DNA from: Micromonospora mirobrigensis
GTDB lineage: Bacteria; Actinomycetota; Actinomycetes; Mycobacteriales; Micromonosporaceae
Reading direction: 5' to 3'
DNA length: 64,000 nt
Assembly (NCBI RefSeq): GCF_900091555.1
Contig: NZ_FMCX01000001.1
Location: 1,476,742-1,540,741 of the forward strand
Each line of letters starts with the position of its first letter. Position 1 is the first letter of the stretch. The notes beneath the pieces were generated by a model. That model made no database searches and was not told the origin of the DNA. It saw only the letters and a program-made list of their open reading frames with translations. The position numbers were made by a program, and so were the translations under genes. This document shows positions 34,497-41,592 of this stretch, in pieces.

Positions 34497-35166
34497 CGGG
34501 CCACTCCGTGGCCCGCCGGACTGGGTCGTCGGCTCCTCGCGCTCACCCGGGCACCTCCGGTCGGTCGCGCGGGGTGGCCCACGCCCGCCTGGGCGCGACC
34601 GTCGAACGGCGGGCGATCGTTCGCGGCAGGGGTGGTGCCGGTCGTCGACCGGCCGCGACGGGCGAAACCGGCGTCCAGTGTGCCGCCCCAAGGTCCACGT
34701 CTTCAAGCGTCGTTTTGCGTGCTCGACTCACGTATCGGCAAAAGTCGACATGCAACTTGCATGAAGCACGCCACTGATGCAATCTGTCCGTATGCCTCGG
34801 GTCACTCACCGTTCCGGCCCACCGCCGGAGACGTGTCGCTCCCACCCCATGGAGCGACGCCGGCGCAGCGGCTCCGAGGTGCGGAAACACCGATCAGACC
34901 TGTCCCCGGGTTGAATGACCCCGCCGCTGCACGCCAGCAGGCTGCGGCGGCGGGAGCCGTACCGGGAACAGCCGGGTGATGGTCGGGTGGCGGCGTGCCA
35001 CCAGCGCGTACGGCCCGACCACCGCCACCCACCGAGCCGGTCACGAGGCACGACCCCGGCACCGGGCCCTCGAGATACGTCCCCCGATCCAGCACCCGCC
35101 GGCTCGTTTGCCGGCCGATCCTTCCCAGGAGCCCATGTGCTTCCCCGCTCCGGTGACGTACTGCAC
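34497..35166. other. 670-base gap upstream of the XRE regulator
   Basis: No convincing gene. The part at about 34690-34800 is markedly less GC-rich and holds the palindrome at 34750-34762, a TTGCAT hexamer and a GATACG stretch that could form the regulator's promoter on the minus strand. Small open frames in both directions are Arg/Pro-rich shadows. The rest (34800-35160) shows nothing I can name. Confidence 0.5.
34750..34762. promoter_or_regulatory. Candidate operator of the XRE/DUF5753 regulator
   Basis: ATGCAA-C-TTGCAT, a perfect 6-bp inverted repeat with a 1-base centre, in the AT-richer part of the gap. Confidence 0.45.
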
Positions 35167-35421
35167 GTGACACGAACAGCGAGTGTCCAGTTCCTCAGAC
35201 CGATCATGTTCCGGGTGATCCGGGTGCACGACTGGCCGACGTACGACGGCTGGGTGTGGCTCGACGGCTACGAGTTGAACGCTTCGGGGGACGCGGTCAA
35301 CCGGCGGTCCATCTACGTCCAGGCGGCCGGCCTGCGCGAGCTCCGGTCCGCCCCGGCGACCCGCCAGCACACCGTACGGCCGCGCCGGCCGGTCACCCGG
35401 ACCCCGGTCCGGGTGGGCTGA
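35167..35421 (+). CDS. Small conserved actinobacterial protein, unknown
   Basis: 84 residues from GTG 35167 (an alternative ATG at 35206 gives 71). The core FRVIRVHDWPTYDGWVWLDGYELNASGDAV looks like a compact conserved beta-rich unit; a basic Arg/Thr/Pro tail follows. No signal peptide. I do not recognise the family and assign no role. Confidence 0.55.
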   Translation: MTRTASVQFLRPIMFRVIRVHDWPTYDGWVWLDGYELNASGDAVNRRSIYVQAAGLRELRSAPATRQHTVRPRRPVTRTPVRVG

Positions 35422-35458
35422 GCCGCCGATTGCCAGGTCGGGAGGCGTACCACCGCCA

Positions 35459-35464
35459 TAGAAT
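35459..35464 (+). promoter_or_regulatory. Candidate -10 box
   Basis: TAGAAT, 57 bases before the ATG at 35522. Confidence 0.35.
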
Positions 35465-35521
35465 CGGTACGCCCACCCCGGCAAGTCCCACCCCGCGCGC
35501 GTCCCGGACCCTGAACCTGGG

Positions 35522-35965
35522 ATGGCCATGGTCGAACTGCCCGCCGCGCGGCGGCACCACAGGTCCCGTATCGCCTACGCCTTCGTCCTGCTCGCCCTGG
35601 TCGGCGCCGTCACCGCCCTCGTGGTCGTGGTGCGGTACCCGGCCGAGTCGGCGACCCGGTTGAGCGCCCCGGTGCCGGCGCCCGAGATCACCGTCCCCGG
35701 CGTGGAGGGGTCGCCGGGGGCGGAGCCGGACTGGGTCGGCGGCCCGTGGAACGGCGAGGCGGCCGGCGAGGCTGCCGGCGAATCCGCCGACCCGCCCACC
35801 GCCGGCCCGGACGACGGCACGGTCACCGAGGCGCGGGGACGTCCCGCCGACGCCGCCGACGACCCCGCCGCGCTGCGCCGGTCACTGTTCTGGTCCGGGC
35901 TCCTCGGCCTGACCATCTCCCTGGCCGGACTGGGCCTGGTCGGCACCCGACGCCGCGGCTGGTGA
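35522..35965 (+). CDS. Membrane protein with two helices and acidic loop
   Basis: 147 residues. Helices at about 18-37 and 120-141 enclose an acidic, Pro/Gly-rich external stretch of about 80 residues. The C-terminus is GTRRRGW on the inside. No family recognised. An in-frame ATG at 35528 is an equal start candidate. The stop is 3 bases from the end of the convergent PASTA gene. Confidence 0.55.
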   Translation: MAMVELPAARRHHRSRIAYAFVLLALVGAVTALVVVVRYPAESATRLSAPVPAPEITVPGVEGSPGAEPDWVGGPWNGEAAGEAAGESADPPTAGPDDGTVTEARGRPADAADDPAALRRSLFWSGLLGLTISLAGLGLVGTRRRGW

Positions 35966-35968
35966 CCC

Positions 35969-36793
35969 TCACCGGCTGGCGGTGACCTCGGGCGACGGCG
36001 TCGCGCCGCTCCGGCCGGTGGTCGGCGTCCCGCTCGGCTCGCCGGTCGGCTCCGACGCCTCGGCCACCACCAGGGTCACCTCGCTCCCGGCCGGCACCAG
36101 TTCACCGACGTCCGGGTCGCTCCCGATCACCGTGCCGGCCGGCCGGTCCGACTCACGGGTACGCACCCGCGACTTGAGACCGACGTCGTCGAGGAGTTGC
36201 TCGGCGGTGTCCCGGGGCAGCCCGACCAGGGGCGGCACGGCCACCCGCTCGGCGGCGCTGCTCGTCGCGCTCCGCGGCGGGGTGCTCGCCGGACGGGTGG
36301 TGGGCGCGGTCGTGGTGGGGGCGGCGGTGGTGCGAGGGGCGCTGGTGGGCAGTGGCGTGGGAGAACGGTCCGGCCCCGAACGCTCGTCCTCGGCGCGCAG
36401 CAGCAGCCAGACACCCGCGCCGATCAGGGCGAGCAGCAGCAGGGCCACGATGCCCAGCACGATCGGCGTCCACCAGCGCCGGCCGGCGGGCTCCGCCGCG
36501 TACCACTCGGGAGCGGCCGGTTCCGCCGGCCGCGCCACCGGCACCTCGGCCCGGCCCGCCCAGACGGTGGGCTCCGGCGGCAGCGGCGCGGTGGCATCCG
36601 GCGGCGTCCCCGGCCCACCGGACACCGGATCCTGGCGGGCGGTGGCGCCTGGTCCCTGAGCGGCGGGGGTCGCCCGGCCGGTCACCGGCGGGAACTGCCG
36701 GGTCCGGTCGGTGGCCGGCTCCCTCTCCGCGCGGGGCAGCGGCCTGGTCCGGTCGGCGTCCCCGGCGGGTGGCTCCTCGTGGCGGTCGCTCAT
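35969..36793 (-). CDS. Single-PASTA membrane protein without kinase domain
   Basis: 274 residues: a cytoplasmic charged/Pro-rich N-terminus (1-110), one membrane helix (about 112-133), a Thr/Pro/Ser-rich stalk, and one PASTA domain (about 183-250: VAVPPLVGLPRDTAEQLLDDVGL ... GSEVTLVV, in parts). It resembles the outer half of PknB and could bind wall fragments or scaffold the division complex. ATG 36793 has GAGAGGA upstream. Not close to the pknB operon; no partner gene seen. Confidence 0.75.
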   Translation of the reverse strand: MSDRHEEPPAGDADRTRPLPRAEREPATDRTRQFPPVTGRATPAAQGPGATARQDPVSGGPGTPPDATAPLPPEPTVWAGRAEVPVARPAEPAAPEWYAAEPAGRRWWTPIVLGIVALLLLALIGAGVWLLLRAEDERSGPDRSPTPLPTSAPRTTAAPTTTAPTTRPASTPPRSATSSAAERVAVPPLVGLPRDTAEQLLDDVGLKSRVRTRESDRPAGTVIGSDPDVGELVPAGSEVTLVVAEASEPTGEPSGTPTTGRSGATPSPEVTASR

Positions 36794-36962
36794 GGCACGT
36801 CCTCTCCCCACCGGGCGGGCGTCGCCCCCTCGGGCTCCAACGTAACGGCAGCCATCACCATCGGCAGGGATCAGCGCGCGGACCGCGCCACCGCTCCTCA
36901 CCGGCCCGCTCACCCGCTGTGACCACGCACCGCCACGAGTCGCCCCGCCGATCCCGTGCCGC

Positions 36963-36968
36963 TACGCT
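36963..36968 (+). promoter_or_regulatory. -10 box, leaderless promoter
   Basis: TACGCT ends 7 bases before the ATG at 36976. Confidence 0.5.
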
Positions 36969-36975
36969 GCCCGGC

Positions 36976-38361
36976 ATGGCCAGACAGGGCTGGGGAGGAG
37001 CGGTCGCCACGGCGATCGGTGTCGCTGCCGGTGCGGGCGCGGCACAACTGGGCTTCGGCTACGGCCTGGGCATCATCAACTGGGCGCCACCGGCCGGCGC
37101 CGGCAACGCCGAGGCGGCGTGGGTCGCCAGCCTGGTCTGGGCGACCTGGATCGCGGCCAGCTCGGTGATCGCCGGCGCGGTCTGCGGGCAACGGCTCTCC
37201 GCCCGCGCCGGCGCCGACGACGCTCCCGGCGGCACCCTGCGCCGGTGGACGCTGGCCGCGGCCGGGGCGGTGGGCGCCCTGATCACCATCCTGCTGGTCG
37301 CGGTACCGGCGCGGGCGGCCGTGGCGCCCGACACCTTCTCCCCGCAGAGCATCGCCGCCGGGTACGCCGGCATCGGCGTGCTGATCGGTCTGCTCACCGC
37401 CGGTTGGGTGCTGCACACCCGTTCCGCCGCCGCCAACGTCATCGCCACCGCCGGCTGGCTCTGGCTGCTCGCCGTGGTGTCGGTGGTGGACGGTGTGCTC
37501 GCCGGCCGCGGACTCACCACCGCCCAGCTGGGGATCTGGCAACTCAGCGCCGACCGGGCCGGCTTCTGGATCCGGAACTACTTCTACTGGCCGGGCGCGC
37601 TGCTCGCGATGGGCTCCGCCGCGCTGATCGGGGCGCTGGCCGCCCGACGGGGCGCCCGGGACGCCCACCGGCGGATCGGGGCGGCGGCGTCCGGAGCGGC
37701 CGGGCCGCTGCTGGTTGCCGTGGCGTACTTCCTCGCCGTGCCCCGGCTGGCCACGATCGGCCGGGAGCAGGTCTCCGCGCACCTGATCGCCCCCTACGCG
37801 GTGATCGCCGGAGTGGCCGCCTCGGTCCTGGTGGCCGCGCTGGCCCAGCGGGCGGAACGGCGGTCGATCGAAGCGGGTGGTGACCGACCCGCGGCGGCGG
37901 AGCCGGTCGGTTCGGTGGCCGTACCCCGGCAGCGGACCGGTGGCGACCCGATCGTCTCGCCCGCCGACTCCGGCCCCACCGACTCCGGTCCCGCGGCGGC
38001 GAGCGTGGCCGGCGCCGCGCCCACGACCGGCAGGGCCACCGCTGCGGCCGTCGGGACGACGGCCAGCTCGACGGAGTACCGCAGCGCGTCGGCGGCCGGC
38101 GCCGACCCCGCGCCACCGGCCGCTCCGGCCGGCCGGGCCCGCGCCGCCGGCCGACGGACCCGTGCCGGAGCAGGCCCCACGGACAGCTCCGGTACGCCGG
38201 AAGCCACCACCACCCCGCCCGGCAGCCCCGTCGACGCGCCGTCCGGCGGTTCAGCGGCCGGTACGGCGCCGGCGAGCGACACCGCGCCGGGTGACGGCGA
38301 CGCGGACGTCACCGCGCAGGTGCCGGCACCGAGAAGCCGGGCCACCCGCCGCACCCGCTGA
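36976..38361 (+). CDS. Multi-pass membrane protein with disordered C-terminal tail
   Basis: 461 residues. About eight hydrophobic helices occupy residues 5-300; the last 160 residues are Ala/Pro/Gly/Ser-rich and cytoplasmic in prediction. Hydrophobic blocks GFGYGLGIINWAPP and WIRNYFYWPGALLAMG may be family-specific, but I do not recognise the family. The upstream ATG-rich frame from 36352 is a shadow of the convergent PASTA gene. Ends 54 bases from the end of the convergent ligase gene. Confidence 0.65.
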   Translation: MARQGWGGAVATAIGVAAGAGAAQLGFGYGLGIINWAPPAGAGNAEAAWVASLVWATWIAASSVIAGAVCGQRLSARAGADDAPGGTLRRWTLAAAGAVGALITILLVAVPARAAVAPDTFSPQSIAAGYAGIGVLIGLLTAGWVLHTRSAAANVIATAGWLWLLAVVSVVDGVLAGRGLTTAQLGIWQLSADRAGFWIRNYFYWPGALLAMGSAALIGALAARRGARDAHRRIGAAASGAAGPLLVAVAYFLAVPRLATIGREQVSAHLIAPYAVIAGVAASVLVAALAQRAERRSIEAGGDRPAAAEPVGSVAVPRQRTGGDPIVSPADSGPTDSGPAAASVAGAAPTTGRATAAAVGTTASSTEYRSASAAGADPAPPAAPAGRARAAGRRTRAGAGPTDSSGTPEATTTPPGSPVDAPSGGSAAGTAPASDTAPGDGDADVTAQVPAPRSRATRRTR

Positions 38362-38415
38362 TCCGGCCGAACCCGGGCAGCCAACCGGGTCACCCCGACA
38401 TGCCCGCAGCCCGCG

Positions 38416-39894
38416 TCAGTCGACCGGCCAGGTGTGCACCGGCTCGTTGGTGCGCTGGAGGTCGGCGTACCGCTGGACCATGTGGTGCAGGGCGGCGTCC
38501 CGGTCCATGCCCCGGTGCCGCTCGGCGGCCCAGACCGTCTCGGTCTGCCAGACGGCGCCGTTGCGGCCGGTACGGCAGCGCTGCTCGATGATGCCGAGCA
38601 GCCGGTCCCGTTCGGCCGGGGCGACCCCGAACCGGTCGAGGCCGATCGCCGCCTTGGGCAGCAGGACGTCGAGGACCAGCTTGCTCACCGGCACGTCGCC
38701 GAGCTTGGGCCAGTGCAGGACGGCGTCCATGCCCCGGCGGGCGGCGGCGTGGAAGTTCTCCTCGGCCGCGCTGAAGGTCAGCTGACTCCAGATCGGACGG
38801 TCCGACTCGGCGAGGCCCCGGGCCAGCCCGAAGTAGAAGGCGGCGTTGGCCAGCATGTCCACCACGGTCGGGCCGGCGGGCAGCACCCGGTTCTCGACCC
38901 GCAGGTGCGGGCGGCCGTTCATGATGTCGTAGACCGGGCGGTTCCAGCGGTAGACGGTGCCGTTGTGCAGTCGCAGCTCCGCCAGTTCGGGCACCCCGCC
39001 GGCGTGCAGCACCTCGACCGGGTCCTCCTCCTCGCAGATCGGCAGCAGCGGCGGGAAGTAGCGGACGTTCTCCTCGAAGAGGTCGAAGATCGAGGTGATC
39101 CAGCGTTCACCGAACCAGACCCGCGGGCGTACCCCCTGGGCTTTCAGCTCGTCCGGGCGGGTGTCGGTGGCCTGCTGGAACAGGGCGACCCGGGTCTCCG
39201 CCCAGAGCTGCCGGCCGTAGAGGAACGGGGAGTTCGCGCCGACCGCGACCTGGACCCCGGCGATGGCCTGGGAGGCGTTCCAGTAGTCGGCGAAGCTGTC
39301 CGGTGACACCTGGAGGTGGAACTGGAGGCTGGTGCAGGCGGCCTCGGGGGCGATCGAGTCGGTGTGTGTCTGGAGTCGTTCGACGCCACGGATGTCCAGC
39401 TCGATGTCCTCGCCGCGGGCGCCGACGATCTGGTCGTTGAGCACCCGGTAGCGCTCGTCGGTGGAGAGGTTGTCGGCGACCAGGTGCCGCTCGGTGAGGG
39501 TGGGCAGGATACCGACCATCACGATCTTGGCGTCGGATCCGGCGGCCCGCTCCTCGGCCCGGGTGAGGCTGGCGCGCAGGTCCTGTTCGTAGTCGGCGAA
39601 GCCGGCGCCCTCGATGAGCCGGGGCAGGGCGTTCAGTTCGAGGTTGAACTGGCCCAGTTCGCTCTGGAAGAGCGGGTCGTCGATGTCGGCCAGGATCTCG
39701 TCGTTGCGCATCGCCGGCTCGGCCTGCCGGTCGATCAGGTTGAGTTCGATCTCCAGGCCGGTCATCGGCCGGTCGGCGTCGAACCCGAAGTCGTCGAGCA
39801 TCAGCGCGAAGACGTCCAGGCAGCGCCGTACCTTCTGCCGGTAACGGACCCGGTCCTCCCGGGAGAAGGCGCCCTGCGAGACGTCCCTGCCCAT
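38416..39894 (-). CDS. Glutamate-cysteine ligase family protein (GCS2-like)
   Basis: 492 residues of the carboxylate-amine/glutamate-cysteine ligase fold: TGLEIELNLID near 45, NLELNALP, ACTSLQFHLQV, WNRPVYD..LRVENRVLPAGP and the C-terminal KLVLDVLLPKA. The conserved Glu residues of the ATP-Mg site (GLEIE, NLELN, RVENR) are present. The reaction would join glutamate to an amine such as cysteine. Actinobacteria make mycothiol, so a role in ergothioneine or another gamma-glutamyl compound is possible but not shown. ATG 39894 has GGGAGGA 4 bases upstream. Confidence 0.78.
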   Translation of the reverse strand: MGRDVSQGAFSREDRVRYRQKVRRCLDVFALMLDDFGFDADRPMTGLEIELNLIDRQAEPAMRNDEILADIDDPLFQSELGQFNLELNALPRLIEGAGFADYEQDLRASLTRAEERAAGSDAKIVMVGILPTLTERHLVADNLSTDERYRVLNDQIVGARGEDIELDIRGVERLQTHTDSIAPEAACTSLQFHLQVSPDSFADYWNASQAIAGVQVAVGANSPFLYGRQLWAETRVALFQQATDTRPDELKAQGVRPRVWFGERWITSIFDLFEENVRYFPPLLPICEEEDPVEVLHAGGVPELAELRLHNGTVYRWNRPVYDIMNGRPHLRVENRVLPAGPTVVDMLANAAFYFGLARGLAESDRPIWSQLTFSAAEENFHAAARRGMDAVLHWPKLGDVPVSKLVLDVLLPKAAIGLDRFGVAPAERDRLLGIIEQRCRTGRNGAVWQTETVWAAERHRGMDRDAALHHMVQRYADLQRTNEPVHTWPVD

Positions 39895-40137
39895 GTGTCC
39901 TCCCGGCGCCCGGCGGCGCGGGACGTGCGGTCCCACGGCGCATTGTGAACCATCAACTTATAGAGCGCGGATCCGGCCGGGGCCAGCGGCCGGGACGGTG
40001 GCTTCACCGGCCCGGACGGCCCGGACGGCGATCGTCCACGCTCCCTGGCCCGGCTCTGTACCCAGCCGGACCGGTCGGCACCGCCCGCCGGCTGCGAACA
40101 GGAGGTGACGATTCGCACGGGCCCGGCAGACGACGGC
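39895..40137. other. Gap before the yceI terminator
   Basis: It holds the upstream region of the ligase gene. An AT-richer patch at 39944-39964 (TATAAG, TTGATG and CACAAT on the minus strand) is the likely promoter area. Nothing else is evident. Confidence 0.35.
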
Positions 40138-40168
40138 GGGCCCGCGCCGCTGGTCGCGGCGCGGGCCC
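40138..40168 (-). terminator. Terminator of the yceI gene
   Basis: A perfect 13-bp GC stem (40138-40150 with 40156-40168) and a 5-base loop, 22 bases past the stop. Confidence 0.75.
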
Positions 40169-40190
40169 GAAGGTCCGGGGTACGGGTGGC

Positions 40191-40772
40191 TCAGCCCTGG
40201 CGGACGGCCTCTCCCTCGATCTCGATCTTGATCTTCTTGCCGACCAGCACGCCGCCGGTCTCCAGGGCGACGTTCCAGGTCAGGCCGAAGTCCTCGCGGT
40301 CGATCTCGGTGGTCGCGGTGAAGCCGAAGACGTCGGTGCCGAAGGGGGTACGACCCACGCCCTCGAACTCGACCTCCAGGTCGACCGGGCGGGTGACGCC
40401 CTTGACGGTGAGCTCACCGGTGAGCACGAACTCGTTGCCGTCGCGGGACTTCACGCCGGTGCTGCGGTACTCCAGGGTGGGGAACTGCTCGACGTCGAGG
40501 AACTCGGGGCTGCGCAGGTGCCCGTCGCGGTCGGCCTGCTTGGTGTCGATGCTGGCGGCCTGGATGGTCGCGGTCACCGAGGACTGGAGCGGGTCCTCCG
40601 CGATGGTGATGGTGGCGGTGGCGTCGGCGAACTCGCCGCGCACCTTGCTGACCATCATGTGCCGGGCGACGAAGCCGACCCGCTTGTGCGCCGCGTCCAG
40701 CAGGTACGTGCCGGCCGCCGGGATGGTCAGGCCGTCCCACTCACGGGTGACCGATCCGGTGTTGGTGGTCAT
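40191..40772 (-). CDS. YceI family lipid-binding-fold protein
   Basis: 193 residues with no signal peptide, so cytosolic, unlike periplasmic YceI. YceI landmarks: GTYLLDAAHKRVGFVARHMMVSKVRGEF, DRDGHLRSPEFLDVEQFPTLEYRS, LTGELTVKGVTRPVDLEVEF and DREDFGLTWN. The lipocalin-like fold binds isoprenoid or amide lipids; its role in actinobacteria is unclear. ATG 40772 has GGAGGAG upstream. Divergent from a MarR gene over a shared 100-base region. Confidence 0.88.
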   Translation of the reverse strand: MTTNTGSVTREWDGLTIPAAGTYLLDAAHKRVGFVARHMMVSKVRGEFADATATITIAEDPLQSSVTATIQAASIDTKQADRDGHLRSPEFLDVEQFPTLEYRSTGVKSRDGNEFVLTGELTVKGVTRPVDLEVEFEGVGRTPFGTDVFGFTATTEIDREDFGLTWNVALETGGVLVGKKIKIEIEGEAVRQG

Positions 40773-40822
40773 GCTGCTCTCCTCCGAGGAGTTTGTTTAT
40801 CAACCCAACGACTGACTGAGCA

Positions 40823-40853
40823 ACTATAGGCACAACAACATTCCCCGTGTCAA
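40823..40853 (-). promoter_or_regulatory. Promoter of the yceI gene
   Basis: Minus strand TTGACA (40848-40853), 19 bases, TATAGT (40823-40828). The downstream AT-rich stretch 40795-40825 with repeated ACTG units is the likely MarR-binding area. Confidence 0.6.
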
Positions 40854-40860
40854 GGACTGC

Positions 40861-40866
40861 TAGGAT
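40861..40866 (+). promoter_or_regulatory. -10 box, leaderless promoter of the marR gene
   Basis: TAGGAT ends 6 bases before the GTG at 40873 and lies 7 bases from the yceI -35 box, so one bound repressor could block both. Confidence 0.5.
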
Positions 40867-40872
40867 GGCGGC

Positions 40873-41385
40873 GTGGACCCGAACGTGTTCGACGACCCCC
40901 GGATCACCGCCGTCGGCCTGCTCGTCGAGGCGCACGCCGGGCTGTCGGCCCGGTTCGCCGCCCAGTTCGAGGAGCACGGCCTCTCGTCGGTCGAGTTCGA
41001 GGTGCTGACCCGCCTCGCCCGCTCCCCGGGCAACCAGCTGCGGATGACCGACCTCGCCGCCCAGACCTCGCTGTCCACCAGCGGGGTGACCCGGGTGGTG
41101 GACCGGATGGAACGCGACGGGCTGCTGCGCCGCCGCGCCTGCCCGTCGGACCGGCGCAGCTCGTACGCGGTGGTCACCCGCTCGGGCCTGGACCGGCTCG
41201 ACACCGTGCTGCCGGGCCACCTGCGGATCATCGAGCAGTGGTTCACCGGTCAGCTCGACCCGACCGCCCTGACGGCCCTGCTCGACGGGCTGCGTCAGCT
41301 CCGGGACGCGGTGCACCCGGGAGCCACGGCCGGCAGCACCGACCCCGCCCCGACCGTCGACGAGGCCACCGGACCGCACTGCTGA
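40873..41385 (+). CDS. MarR family transcriptional regulator
   Basis: 170 residues. Dimerisation helices flank a winged helix at about 45-110 (LSSVEFEVLTRLARSPGNQLRMTDLAA; STSGVTRVVDRMERDGLLRR; DRRSSYAVVT). Divergent from yceI and probably the regulator of both. Ligand unknown. The C-terminal 20 residues are Ala/Thr/Pro-rich. Confidence 0.88.
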   Translation: MDPNVFDDPRITAVGLLVEAHAGLSARFAAQFEEHGLSSVEFEVLTRLARSPGNQLRMTDLAAQTSLSTSGVTRVVDRMERDGLLRRRACPSDRRSSYAVVTRSGLDRLDTVLPGHLRIIEQWFTGQLDPTALTALLDGLRQLRDAVHPGATAGSTDPAPTVDEATGPHC

Positions 41386-41528
41386 CCCTGCCCGGCGCCG
41401 GGAGGCGCCACCGGCAGAAAGACCGGCAGAACTTCGCCCGGCCGAGGGCGCAACCGGGACAGACCGGGCGATCAGTCGCGTCGATCACGGCTAGGGTTCT
41501 GCCCAGCGGGGGCGCACCGGGGGGTGCA

Positions 41529-41579
41529 GGCGCGAGCGACGAGCGAGGGGTAAAACCAGGGGGCTTCTTCGCTCGCGCC
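41529..41579. terminator. Inverted repeat in the marR/NB-ARC convergent gap
   Basis: GGCGCGAGCG (41529-41538) pairs with 41570-41579 across a 31-base loop. The long loop makes terminator function uncertain. Confidence 0.35.
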
Positions 41580-41592
41580 ACCCCCGGCCCCT

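Noticed and set aside
36352..36975. Upstream extension of the 36976-38361 membrane protein
   Set aside because: It overlaps the PASTA gene antisense, is Arg/Pro-rich and precedes a clear -10 box at 36963.
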